Part shown: positions 9,641 to 20,433 of the stretch, piece after piece | Numbering within the stretch: position 1 is the first letter of the stretch | Layout of the letters: each line of letters begins with the position of its first letter | Source: Limnephilus marmoratus | Taxonomy: Eukaryota; Arthropoda; Insecta; Trichoptera; Limnephilidae | NCBI GenBank assembly: GCA_917880885.1 | Contig: OU862928.1 | Span: forward strand, 37,622,962-37,686,961 | Direction of reading: 5' to 3' | DNA length: 64,000 nt | The notes under the pieces: generated by a model | Databases searched by the model: none | What the model was told of the DNA's origin: nothing | The model's input: only the letters and a program-made list of their open reading frames with translations | Translations under genes and position numbers: made by a program

Positions 9641-10763
9641 AAGCGCGCCTTCCACTGCGAGCGGAGCGGACTCATTAAGGAATCCGCTCAACTAGCAAAC
9701 GTTAACTGCATACAAGTGCTTCCATCAAGAACGAGGCCAGCGAAGCGTACTAAACGAGTTAAATAGTTTCGAACGAGTCCGCTCCGCTAATGCGAGCGGA
9801 GCGGACTCCTTACGATCTCCGCTCGACTCGCACACGTTAACTGTATACAAGTGCTTCCATCAGGAACGAGGAAAGCGGAGCGGACCGAACTTGTTAAAAT
9901 AGGTCCGAAAGAGACCGCTCGCGCACACCATCGCCGACTAGTTTCTAGCGGACTCCGCTCAAGAACTGTAGCCAATTCAATTGCCTCGCTGCGTTTTTGT
10001 CGAGATGGAGGTGTTTATTGAAGCCGTTTGCCAATTTCGTTTATAGGATACAACTAGCAAAGATTGTCAACATAAAGAATTCGGCTTAGAAAACCATTAG
10101 TGTGATGATATTGGCGGAAATAAGAAAGTAAATTATTTTTTTTAAGTTTTTACATATTTGAGGTGAGATTCTTTTTATAAATGTACATTTAATTCATACG
10201 TAACATTTTTTTCATTGCATACATGCTGTCAGAATCATATTCACTAGAATCAGTACTCGACATCACAAAAATCACTCCGTTCACTTCGAAACAAAGCGAT
10301 ACTGACTCGTTTTCAATGGAAGGGCAAAACTATTTCTCATTTTTCATTGACCTCGCTCCGCTCGCCCGCTCATTTCTCTCGCACAGGCAGTGGAAGGCAA
10401 ACACCTATCTTCTAAGTGACTCTTTTTTGATGGATGGTCAAAACTATTTCGCTCAGCTCCCACTCCGCTCCGCTCTACTCTTTTCCGCTCGCAATGGAAG
10501 GCGCCCTTAACAAGTTCGGTCCGCTCCGCTTTCCTCGTTCCTGATGGAAGCACTTGTATGTAGTTAACGTGTGCGAGTCGAGCGGAGATCGTACGGAGTC
10601 CGCTCCGCTCGCATTAGCGGAGCGGACTCGTTCGAAACTATTTAACTCGTTTAGTCCGCTTCGCTGGCCTCGTTCTTGATGGAAGCACTTGTATGCAGTT
10701 AACGTTTGCTAATCGAGCGGATTCCGTAATGAGTCCGCTTCGCTCGCAGTGGAAGGCGCGCTT
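9641..10763. mobile_element. Large TIR element built from GAGCGGAGCGGACTC repeats
   Basis: Ends AAGCGCGCCTTCCACTGCGA and its mirror enclose ~320 bp inverted arms. Each arm holds two ~155 bp subrepeats with ACGTTAACTG, ACAAGTGCTTCCATCA and GAACGAGG. It sits inside the minus-strand LINE, between sequence that is continuous in the copy at 12600. No clean target duplication was found. No transposase is visible. Confidence 0.75.
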
Positions 10764-11073
10764 GATTTAATCCTTACTTTGCCCGTTCCATGCCTTACTG
10801 CCATACATCAAGGTAGGTACAAGCACTTCATTGTGGACTGCTAGCTTCGCTTCTTTGGATAGTTTTTTTTTAGCGCCAACAGTATTCAGTCCTCCATTAA
10901 TGGAGTTATCTACAATTACCCTTCTTTCAATACCTTTATTACCCTTCCCATCTCTAGTAAACATACTTTCCAGATAAACAAACTCATCCACCTGCTCCGA
11001 GTATTATTCATCAATAACAACTTTATTGCACACTGTTTTCGTACTCGATCTTTCAAACACCATGACTTTAGAC

Positions 11074-11594
11074 CAGGATTTCCCAACCAGTGGTCCGCGG
11101 ACCACTAGTGGTCCTCAAGAGGGTAGAAGATGGTCCGCGATGATCCGCCAGTCAATAAGCGAGCCAACGAGAGTCGAGAAGTCTGAATAAAAAAAATCGG
11201 GACAATATTCAGTTTATCATTATTGTACCATGTGGTCAGAAGCCATTATGGTATTCCGTTTCGCCCCACCCATCCTACCCCGTTCTACCCCCTCCGTTGT
11301 GGTAAATATTCTGCTAGAACCCGTCCCACCCTATCCCATTCCGCCCCCTCCATGGCGTAGGCTAGCAAGGGTGCCACCCTTGCTAGCCTACCCCACTACC
11401 ACAAGCAATGGCTTAGGCTAGCACGGGTGGCACCAGAGACGGATAGGGCGGATAACGTAACAAAACACAAATTACGACTCCATAAAGAATTGTGGTCTTG
11501 GGGGTGTAACTCGGTCTGCGCCACTGTTTGTGGTCCCTGTCGAAAAAATAAACGTACAAGTGGTCCCGGGGCAGAAAAAGGTTGGGAACCACTG
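11074..11594. mobile_element. hAT-type MITE inside the LINE
   Basis: The ends are CAGGATTTCCCAACC and GGTTGGGAACCACTG. A perfect 8-bp duplication CTTTAGAC is at 11066-11073 and 11595-11602. Removing it restores the LINE reading frame. The interior has no ORF of note and contains an inverted pair GCTAGCAAGGGTG/CACCCTTGCTAGC near 11362-11390. Confidence 0.9.
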
Positions 11595-12248
11595 CTTTAG
11601 ACTAACTCAAATTCATCATTAACTCATTCTTCATACATACTTGGTTTATCCTAGACACGAGAGACTGTAGATTTTCCATAGTGTTAGAAATCATCACCGC
11701 ATCATCAGCATACAACATACTTTCAGATTACTCAATTTCGCATCCAATCCCATCCCTTTCAATCCATGCATACAAATTATGCATGTAAAGATTGGGTACA
11801 ATCGCCTTATATTCAATATCTTTGCTTCCCTCATACAGAGACGCAATTGCCTGTATGAGATTCGCATTCACTCCATACTTGGACAACACCTTCCATAGTT
11901 CATTATAGTGGAAAATTTTTGCTTAGAAACGTAAGACTTAGCTAGCAGAGGATTGAACTAGCGAGGTCTGGGTGGACACCCATAACTATGTACCATGCGA
12001 TAACTAACTGGTTCCGATTGTAGTCAATCAACTAGTTTTGCTTTTCTCAGACGATCAGGACCATAAATATAAATAAAAGTATATAATCCAAGACCGATGT
12101 GCCCTTGTTGGAAGAAAATGCAATAGGAATCAATGTAAAAAAACTATTCGTATTGAATAAAGAGAAACATGACCATTTTTAGAAATGATTAGATGCTACC
12201 CAGTAAGATCATAAAGCTTGTGATATCATGAAACCGGTTTGGCATAAT

Positions 12249-12349
12249 GTCGGGAAGCATTTATTGGATAACCAACCCCTCTGCCACAGGTCACCCCAAA
12301 TGGTTAGCTACGTTTGGTGACTTAGCAGGGGTGCCCGCGTTCATGGTGT
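12249..12349 (+). mobile_element. SINE A fragment
   Basis: It contains TTTATTGGATAACCAAC, CACAGGTCACCCCAAATGG and TTAGCAGGGGTGCCCG from the 5' half of SINE A. Both ends are truncated. A weak tRNA-like stretch lies at 11941-12015 just before it. Confidence 0.75.
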
Positions 12350-12745
12350 GGCCCGTCTCAAGTATCTGATTCACTTAACCGTGCCATGTCTTCCTCATTT
12401 GCGTCATATATATTCTTCTTACACTACTTTCTTCATTAATTCGCTCAACATGCCCAAACCATCTGAAGATCCCTTTCTTAATCTTACTCATTACGCTTAC
12501 ATCAGCCTTGAATTCTTTGCGGATCTCCACATTTCTCACACGATCATATATGGTTTTACCACACAAACGCCTCAGGGATCTCTTTTTAACAGCATTTAGT
12601 CTGTTTTCATCCTTTCTCTGCCAGTTCCATGCCTCACTGCCATAAATCGGGGTTGGTACCAGGACTCAATTGTGGACTGCTAGCTTCGCTTCTTTTGATA
12701 GTTATTTATTAGCGCCAACTGCATTCAGTCCTCAGCAATGAGGGA
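12350..12745 (-). pseudogene. LINE C-terminal coding fragment
   Basis: The minus frame reads LSKEAKLAVHN, YGSEAWNWQRKDENRLNAVK, RSLRRLCGKTIYDRV, then KGIFRWFGHVERINEESSV. This is the C-terminal region of the same LINE family as 9356-11911 and overlaps it in content, so it is a separate copy. Stop codons interrupt the upstream part. Confidence 0.75.
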
Positions 12746-12764
12746 AGATTAATATATTTGCACA

Positions 12765-12846
12765 AGTTGGAATTCGAAGCAATACTTCAGGATGCTTGCA
12801 TCAACTAGTCGATGATTGCAACCACTCAGCCACCGAGATCGTCATT
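12765..12846 (-). repeat. tRNA-Ser-like SINE head
   Basis: On the minus strand it reads GGTGGCTGAGTGGTTG (a good A box) and CTTCGAATTCC (a near B box) with roughly tRNA-Ser spacing. Stems are imperfect. Likely the head of a tRNA-derived SINE, not a working tRNA. Confidence 0.4.
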
Positions 12847-13194
12847 GTACGTATTGAATTGTAATGTTATGTGTATCTACAGACAGCGAACCTATGACCT
12901 CTGAACCAAAACGCACAACATTACAGGTAGATTACAAACAAGCAATTACTACCATAACAAATCGTAGTGAATTTGGTACGCCCGACATTCGGACGAGATC
13001 GTTATTTCTATACGGCAACCTTCGAGGGCAGTTACCGCATCATTCCAGTCTAATAACATCCCATTTATATAATGCACACATTTAGCTTGGGGCAAAACCG
13101 AAATGCCAGACATGCAGGCGAATAATACAAACCGGTTTTATACGATATTTTACACAGATAACGATGCAGTGAAAGTGTGCCTACGCCACATATC
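12847..13194. other. No recognisable feature
   Basis: No coding stretch, repeat termini or RNA gene seen. The open frame at 12864-13085 has no family resemblance. Confidence 0.45.
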
Positions 13195-14206
13195 ATTTTT
13201 TTTTTATTTTTTTTTTATTTGATTCACCTGATTTATACATGTGTGTTACATATTTGACTAATGTGGGCCTTACTGGGTGCTTTACCCGTGCTGAGGACCC
13301 CATTTTACAGTTTGATATGATTTTTTTTTTTTTTTTTAATTTAAGATACATATAAAATAAAAACTAAAGAAAAAAGAAACTCAATAATAACATATGAGAA
13401 TTAAAAGAAAGTAAAATAGAGCAAAATAAAATAGAGTAAAATAACACTAAAATAAAACAATAAAATAAAACTATATAAATAGGATAGATACATATAAACC
13501 GATAGTGAAAGTAAAGGGGTTTTATATATTAGTGAGTATTGCAATGGTGTTTATGTCTATGTGTTTTTATTTTTTATGTTGTGATTTTTTTGTAAAGTTG
13601 CCTTTTTTGTTCTTTAATCCATCTTTTAATTTTGAGTGTGAAAAGTTTTTTGTTTTCTTCTTTTTTTAAATCGAGTGAAAGATGGTTGAATGCTTTTATT
13701 GCCTGGTATTTGTGATGTCTTTGTCCAAAGCTTGTGTTTATCGTCGGTGTTTTTAAGTTTTGTATGTATGCTTGTCTAACTGGTCTATTAATGGTTTGTG
13801 TTTGTTGTAGTTTGTGTTTTTGGTCAAAGATATAGTAAAGAAGTGTTTTTATGTATAATTGTCGTATATCAAGTCCGTCGAACATGTTGAATATTTGGTC
13901 TGTGTCAGTCATTCTGTGTTTTTTTAGTATAACCTTTAAGATGGTTCTCTATGTGGTTTCCATATGAACAATAGCTGAGTTTGTTGCTCCTCCCCAAACA
14001 ATGATTCCATATTCTATTATAGATTGGCAGAGTGCAAAATATACTGTTTTCATTTGTTTTAGTTTGTATATGTTTCTTATGTTTAGGAAAAGATGTATTG
14101 TTTTGAGGAGTTTATTGGTGATATGATTTATATGATGTGCCCATTTGAGATTATGGTCAATTATGATTCCTAGATATTTTATTTGGTCTGTTTTTACTAT
14201 GGCAGG
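13195..14206 (-). pseudogene. Non-LTR retrotransposon 3' fragment
   Basis: The minus strand encodes IKYLGIIIDHNLKWAHHIN, YFALCQSIIEYGIIVWGGA, a stop, then the 112-codon open tail at 13912-13574. These are motifs C-terminal to the reverse-transcriptase palm in Jockey/CR1-like LINEs, and match the relative at 17029-18042 by arrangement. Runs of T at 13321 and 13198 fit an A-tail on the minus strand. It is truncated at the 5' side by a TCAACATCAACATCA microsatellite. Confidence 0.75.
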
Positions 14207-14234
14207 GCAGTCAACATCAACATCAAAGTCAACG

Positions 14235-14845
14235 TCAACAGTTACATAGTATAAAATGAAGTCGCTTTAAACTACGCAACGGATTTTCATACGGTTTTCA
14301 CCAATAGATAGAGTGATTGAAGAGGAATGTTTATATGTATAAAACATGCAAATTATATTAGAGAAAAGCCGAGAAATTCAAAGAAAACATATTTTTGTGC
14401 GATTTAAAACGGCTGGCGGGCCGTATTACGTCACTTTTGAAATTCGTTCTACGGAAGAAATTGGAAAATAGATGTCCTAGAGTAAGTAGGTATTTGATTT
14501 TCCCTTTTCAAATATCCAGTGTTGCATTGCAAGCATTGTATAATTAGTGGCGATCGCTCGAATTGCATTACATAGTATAAAATGAAGTCGCTCAAAATGT
14601 AATGCTTTTAAACTACGAAACAGATTTTCATGCGGTTTTCACCAATAGATAGAGTGATTCAAGGGGAAGGTTTATATGTATAATGCATGCTTATTATAGT
14701 AGAGAAAAGTCGAGAAATTCAAATATTCAATTCAGGCAGCGGGCAGCTGGCATCGGGTGGTGTGGATTTTATAAAGGTTGGGTAATGGCGTTGTGTTTCG
14801 TTAGCCACAGCAACGTGTGGCCGGGACTGCTAGTTAAAGATAAAG
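14235..14845 (-). mobile_element. Helitron-like / RTE-like repeat R, two partial tandem copies
   Basis: ACATAGTATAAAATGAAGTCGC and TTTTCACCAATAGATAGAGTG occur twice (14241 and 14569). The right end, GTGTGGCCGGGACTGCTAGT, is the CTAGT-type end also seen at 21500, 28246 and 34412. No ORF. Confidence 0.6.
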
Positions 14846-14950
14846 TATGAATTATTTTAACTGAGATTTTATTCCGATGATCAAACGTCATAATAGGCAC
14901 TTATCGATATATAATCGGAAAGTTATATCGATATGTTTTATTCATTTATG

Positions 14951-15583
14951 CACGGACGTATGAATATATCTGGACCTGCCCTAAGTGATAAAAACGTATT
15001 ATTTCCCCCTCCACATGGCGCCGGCTGTAGCTCCTCCTTGGAACCGGCTCGCTCCATGGGGAGGAGATATAGCCTCGCTTGAATCTAAAATGTGTGACGT
15101 CATCATTCTTGCCGTGAACAGCGAGAAGCTGACATCCATACATTTAACGAAATAACGGCTGCTTGTGCTATACAATATATCTACGTATCAATATGCACAT
15201 AGCGAATGTGGGCGGTACTCCAATGTGCTCGTCGCTGGTTACAGGGGTAAGTAAATTATGAAACATTTGTAAAAGTGTTTTAACTAAACACGGCAAGAAA
15301 ATATTGATATGTGTATTGGCGCGAGTCTTTTTGGGGCGAGCATTTGGCCTTAGCAAATAAGTTTTGAACGTGGCAAGCAATTCGCGCTCCCATGTAAAAA
15401 GGTCTATTCATTCAAAGCAGATTTTGCTTTTAAGAACTAAATGGTGATATTGTAATGCGAGATGCCTATATACTGTCAGATTGATTGTTCAACGAATGAG
15501 AGTCATCTTTCCCCTCTTCGCTCCCCATAGTTTGGTTTTACCCCTCATCTGTAACTGCTTGTCTATCCATTTGGATGTCTATG
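14951..15583 (+). mobile_element. hAT-like MITE, family C, complete copy
   Basis: It starts CACGGACGTATGAATATATC and ends GGATGTCTATG. Flanking CATTTATG at 14943-14950 and 15584-15591 is a perfect 8-bp duplication. The 633-bp body has no coding capacity. It includes GTGACGTCAT and GGTTACAGGGGTAAGTAAA shared by all copies. Confidence 0.9.
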
Positions 15584-15755
15584 CATTTATGCAACGGCCT
15601 AGTTAAGATTCGATAAAATTACTTATCAATGTTTTTTATTGCTTTAATTTCAAAGAAATAAACACAGGTACCTACATAAAAAAAATATTCGTTATGTAAG
15701 TTTTCATCTCGTGATGTATGTAAATGGTTGAACTCACTAGTTCGAGAGTTTTGCT

Positions 15756-16383
15756 CATAGACATATGAATATAATATATAGACCTGCCCTAAATGATAAA
15801 AGCGTATTATTTCCCCCTCCCCATACCGGTTCCATGGAACCGGCTGGGCTTACGAGAGCCTCCCTTAAATCTAAAAAATGTGACGTCATCAACCTTGTCC
15901 GGACCAGCGTCGAGCTCTCATCGTACATTTTACGAAATAACACGGCAAAAATGGTAGCTTGTGCTATACATTATACCCTAAAATACGTCGATCATAACGA
16001 ATATGGGCGGTTCTCCAGTGTGCTCATCGCTGGTTACAGGGTTAAGTAAATTATGAAACATTTGTAAAAGTGTCTTAACTAAATACGGCAACAAAATATT
16101 CGTCTGTGTAAAGTGGCGAATTTTACTTTGTCGTATTTGGACTTCGCAAATATGTTAATAACGTGGCGAGCAATTCGCGATCCCACGTAAAAAGGTCTAT
16201 TCATTCAAAAGCAGATTTTGCTTTTAAGAACTAAAAAAATTGTGATATTATAATGCGAGATACCTATATACTGTCAGATTGATTTTTTAACGAATCACAG
16301 TCGTCTTTCCCTTCTTAGTCCCCACATAGTTTGGTTTTATCCCTCATCTGTATCTTCTCGTCTATTAAATTTGAATGTCTACG
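15756..16383 (+). mobile_element. hAT-like MITE, family C, second complete copy
   Basis: It starts CATAGACATATGAATA and ends GAATGTCTACG. Flanking GTTTTGCT at 15748-15755 and 16384-16391 is a perfect 8-bp duplication. It lies 172 bp from the previous copy in the same orientation but carries its own duplication, so the two are independent insertions. Confidence 0.9.
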
Positions 16384-16391
16384 GTTTTGCT

Positions 16392-16734
16392 GCTTTAGAT
16401 AAAGAGATTTCTGAATAATGGCCGTTTTACACCATCTCTTTTTTCAGCTCGATTCCAATTAGAGACCAAAGTCAACATTTTTCGCTTTACGCGATCGCTA
16501 TTTTCATCTCTACGATTTCAGTTTGCATCACAGCAAACAGCATGGTTCATGTGTTGTTTGCAGTGATGACAATGGGATAGCAGGCTCAAAAACGGTATGT
16601 AAACACTAGTACCCCAAGCACGGTCAATCGATAAGGATTGACAGGATAAGTTTCGGTAACTTCCCATCGTTCCCTAGGACAACTGCAGTTCGCTAACGTT
16701 CATCCAACAGTTGACCACATCATAAAAAAGTATC
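16392..16734. other. No recognisable feature
   Basis: No ORF, repeat boundary or RNA gene recognised between the MITE and the SINE B head. Confidence 0.45.
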
Positions 16735-17028
16735 CAGTAGCCGAGGGGGCTCTCGCGGGTTCAAATTCCGGCATGCGCAAGCAATTTTTATTTGAGTAAG
16801 TTGTGTCATTTCACAATTTTTTCACTTAAAATCTGTACCCGAGAAGCATACGGATGCAAGTCCAAAATTTGAAGAAACGAGTATTTGATGCAGACTTAAT
16901 GTAAATAATCATGTTTATCAGTGGCAGAAAGATACAGGTCCTAGAAGAAAAAAAAGGAATATCAAAAATGTATACGGATGCAACTACCTTTGATGCAACA
17001 ACTATCTTAAAAGCAGAAAGATGAACAT

Positions 17029-18042
17029 TTTTTTTTTTTATTAGTAATAGAAGGTACATAAATTACAAATAATTTTTATACAGTAATTAATTACATAGTA
17101 GAATATTTGATGTACCCCCATAATTAAGCAAGGCTTGTGTGTATGGGGGGTGTTATTGTATTGCTTTTTTTATATCATTCAGTGTAAGTTTTCAGTATAA
17201 TTTTTGAGGTGAGTTTTAAAATTTTTTATATTGGTATTCATGTTTCTAATTTTTTCTGGTAATGAATTAAAAAATTTTGCTCCGAGATGATTATTATAAA
17301 TTATAAATTATGACTCAATTGTCCAATTTTTTTTTTACATTTTGGAGTGGGAAGTATTGATGTTTGTCTAAGACTTCTGTTATTTTTAAAGGGTGCAACT
17401 TGATTTTTAATATTATCTTTATAAATTTGTAATGTTGCATGATAAAAGTATAATGCACTTAATTTTCTGACCTTAAATTGTTTGAATAAAAGTTCAGACG
17501 AATATGAGTAGGGTTTTTTTAAAATTGTTTTTATTATTAGTTTTTGTGATATGTTAATTGTTTGTGTTTGATTTTTATATGTACCGCCCCATCCTATAAT
17601 GCCGTATTGTATAATTGATTGACAGAAAGCGAAGTATGTGGTTCTAAGTAATTTTTCGTTTAAAATATCTCTTAAACATCTAAATATATATGTTAGTTTC
17701 CTTATTCTGTTGTTCAGAATATTTATGTGTGGAGACCATTTTAAAAGCTGGTCTATTGTTATGCCCAGGTACTTAATATCAGTTTTGCTTTCTATTTTTG
17801 AACATGATATATTACATTTGTGGTTTTCTGTATTTGTCACAGAGTGGATTATTAAGTTTATTTCTTTAGGTGTTTCTTGTTTTTTAATGAAAAATGGTAA
17901 ATAATAGGTTTTTTTAGAATTTAAAGTCAACAGGTTTTTATCAAACCATAATTTTAGTGCATTGATATCTGTATTTGCCATTTTGTTTAATTCAGAACAG
18001 GTGTTTGCTTTTAGTAGTAGGACTGTGTCGTCAGCGTAGGAG
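17029..18042 (-). pseudogene. 5'-truncated LINE with YADD motif
   Basis: On the minus strand the frame begins at SYADDTVLLLKANTC, the reverse-transcriptase catalytic motif, and continues open for 226 codons (17981-17301) through DIKYLGITIDQLLKWSPHIN and FAFCQSIIQYGIIGWGG. The 3' end is an A-run on the minus strand (T-run at 17029-17039). ACAT at 17025-17028 and 18043-18046 is a likely target duplication. Truncation just before YADD means the rest of the reverse transcriptase and the endonuclease are missing. It resembles Jockey/CR1-type LINEs. Confidence 0.85.
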
Positions 18043-18278
18043 ACATGGACTTACATCTTTATGATTTAGTTGCATGTTGAGCAATATGACTCAAATCCAT
18101 TTGCATCCTTCTACCTCTAACATTATCATGCTTTCTATGGAAGTAAAAAAATTTGAAACATTGATCCTTTCATAATAGACCACACGTCATAATAAAATAT
18201 TTAATTTCATTTTGAAGCAGAAGGACTCAAGTCGGTGTTTTTGTTTAACTCAAGTCAGCGATTTTTTAAACAATATTT

Positions 18279-19261
18279 CTGTACCCGAGAAGCATACGGA
18301 TGCAAGTCCAAAATTTGAAGAAATGAGTTTTTGATGCAGACTTGAAGTAAATAATCAGTGGTTTATCAGTGGCAGAAAGATGCAGATCCTATCATGAAGA
18401 AAATATAGGATTTTCAAAATTGCATATGGATGCAACTACCATGTTGCAACAACTTTATTAGAAGCAGAAGGATGTACCATGGACTTGCATCTTTATGATT
18501 TAGTTGCATTTTGAGTATTATGACTCATTCCTACGTATTATGACTCAAATTATACATTACTACCCTTTCTATTAAAGGAAACAGTTCTTAAACATTGATC
18601 CTTTCATAATACACCACATGTCATAGCAAAATATTCCACTTCATTTAGAAGCAGAAGGACTCAAGTCCGTGTTTTTGTTAGACTCAAGTCATCGTTTTAT
18701 TTTAAACAATATTTTTAAAGGCTTTACATATAAAATATTTCGTTTTATTTGCTCGTTTTTAAAACAAAACTAATCGATTTAATAATAAAAAAAAATATCT
18801 ATCAGCATGGATATCTGAAGAAGTTATTTTTTTTTTTTTACATGAGCTCCACACAGGAGGCCCTGAGGAAAATAATTTCCCTCAGGGCCTATGTCATCTT
18901 TGGGGATGCTGTGTGGAGGGTTTTTTAAGGAAAGGAAGGAGAGGAGAGTTCTGGGAAGGAAAAGGGTTTAAGGGGTGGGTAGGAATCTGGGGATCAGTAT
19001 GTCCTGTTCATCCGCCTCCAAGACCTAGACAAACCTCACCCCATGAATCCGGGCACCCCTGCTAAATCACCAAACGTAGCGAACCACTTGGGGTGACCTA
19101 TGGCAGAGGTGTTGGTTATCCAATAAAGGTTCCCGGGGCGGCGGTACCCATTCCCGCCTCCCAAATTGTGTTATGAGACCTTAGTTAGAGAAAATATACT
19201 TTTTTTACTCTCCTGAACATTTAACTTTTTGGACTTGCATCCGTATGCTTCTCGGGTACAG
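18279..19261. mobile_element. TIR element with CTGTACCCGAG ends (inner copy)
   Basis: It has the same ~30-bp ends as the outer element, flanked by ATTT at 18275-18278 and 19262-19265. Its left half repeats 16833-17028 plus 18043-18278. Its right end repeats 19885-20045. It interrupts the outer copy at CAATATTT and in turn carries a SINE A. Confidence 0.8.
18833..19167 (-). mobile_element. SINE A, short form, complete
   Basis: A T-run on the plus strand marks the A-tail. Then come GAGCTCCACACAGGAGGCCC, the hairpin GGCCCTGAGG/CCTCAGGGCC and the body to CCCGCCTCCCAAATT. GTTAT flanks both ends. The short form lacks the ~150 bp central segment. Confidence 0.85.
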
Positions 19262-19265
19262 ATTT

Positions 19266-19884
19266 AGCCTTTATAATAATAATAAATTTGGACAACTTAT
19301 ATAGCGCTGTTTTTGCGAAAAATCGCCTCAAGAGCGCTGTACAAATTAGCATGGATTTTACATTAGAATTTACTTAACTTAGGAGGCTAGATAACAACTC
19401 GTCTTGCAGCTATCAAGCGCATGGATTATTGGAATTCTAGCCCCCCGATAAATTAAATATAATATCTTTTTATATGTACGTATTTCAATTTACTTAACTA
19501 TGTAGGGGGCTAGATAACCACGCGTGCAAACTCCTTATTCCAGTATCATCATCCGAATTTATGGACTTTTAAACGATTCTATAAAACAAAAAACTGTTTA
19601 CTTACAGGCAGTTAGTTTCAGGTGACGTAATTCCATCAAAGAAAAAATATCATATTTTAAAAGACAGGTTTTCTCGTGCGGTTGCGGAATATAATAGGTC
19701 ACCATTTACCATATCCACTGCCAGATGAGTGTTACTTACTTTAAACGATAAATATAATTGTGTATCATGAGTTTGTGTACTGTGGGAAGTACGTTTACGA
19801 AAGGTGGGTAGGCTGATAGAGATATTAAAAGAAGGGTAAATGCAGGTAACTCCATTAATGGAGGACTGAATGACATAAAAAAAT
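19266..19884. repeat. Dispersed repeat and LINE scrap between element halves
   Basis: 19270-19540 holds CAACTTATATAGCGCTG and AATCGCCTCAAGAGCGCTG, related to 6950-7010. 19795-19884 encodes, in a broken plus frame, the TFTKGG...NSINGG segment of the LINE family at 9356-11911. Confidence 0.45.
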
Positions 19885-20433
19885 GTTTCGTTTTATTTGC
19901 TCGTTTTTAAAACCAATTGATTTAGTAATTACTTTTTTGTTATCTATCAGCATGGATATTCGAAGAAGTTATGAGACCGTAATTACAGAAAAAATAGTTT
20001 TTGGCTCTCTTTTTGCACTTGCATCCGTATGCTTCTCGGGTACAGAAATAATAATTAATATATTTACGGCACAGTCCGAGGTGGATTTCAGTATCGCCCT
20101 GGATATATTATGAATCAGAATTAAAATGTTGCTTGAAATGGCTTTAACCGTGTTCTGCTACCATAACTGAATAGCCCGGACTTTCCCACATTCCTACTCC
20201 CCTCCCAATTACATTCAGCCTCACAACATACCCCAAATGGGGGTGCCATAATCTCACAGGCTCCAATAGTTGGAAGCAGTAAATATTTTTATTACAATAA
20301 TAAAAGACACATAAATAGAATTTACGACTGTCGCCTAAGACCCTTTGGAATATTTATCGATGGGATTATCTAGAGTTATTGCCGTAACAACAAAATAAAA
20401 TCTTCGGCCCAAACATCTATTCAACGATTTAAG

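Larger units (their letters stand above)
9356..11911 (-). pseudogene. LINE reverse-transcriptase copy, interrupted by two DNA transposons
   Basis: Read on the minus strand from 11911 to 11603, the frame encodes a reverse-transcriptase palm with the catalytic YADDAV motif and MENLQSLVSRINQVCMKN. After the inserted hAT MITE (11074-11594) it resumes with VDEFVYLESMFTRDGKG and LVPTLMYGSKAW. It is broken again by the large TIR element (9641-10763) and ends in degenerate C-terminal sequence near 9356. Several stop codons and frameshifts are present. It belongs to the non-LTR family whose relatives have FVYLGSMFTRDGK and RWFGHVERM motifs. Other pieces of the family are at 12350-12745, 19795-19884, 35745-35885 and 53761-53868. 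Confidence 0.8.
16833..20045. mobile_element. TIR element with CTGTACCCGAG ends (outer copy), 4-bp duplication
   Basis: The ends are CTGTACCCGAGAAGCATACG and its exact mirror, ~30 bp each, flanked by AAAT at 16829-16832 and 20046-20049. The body repeats GGATGCAA and GACTCAAGTC words many times. It has been inserted into by a LINE (17029-18042) and by a second copy of itself (18279-19261). No transposase of its own was found. Superfamily unassigned. Confidence 0.75.
16735..20290 (+). mobile_element. SINE B, split by a 3.2 kb TIR element
   Basis: The degenerate tRNA-like head (GCGGGTTCAAATTCCGG) and the GTGTCATTTCACAATTTTTT stretch lie at 16735-16832. The body resumes at 20046 with TTTACGGCACAGTCCGAGGTGG, CAGTATCGCCCTGG and GCTTGAAATGGCTTTAACCG. 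Joining the two parts gives a normal SINE B, so everything from 16833 to 20045 is inserted. Confidence 0.75.

Noticed and set aside
16833..20045. Tandem satellite of a ~450-bp unit
   Set aside because: The repeated unit is explained by one TIR element inserted into another copy, each with its own 4-bp duplication.
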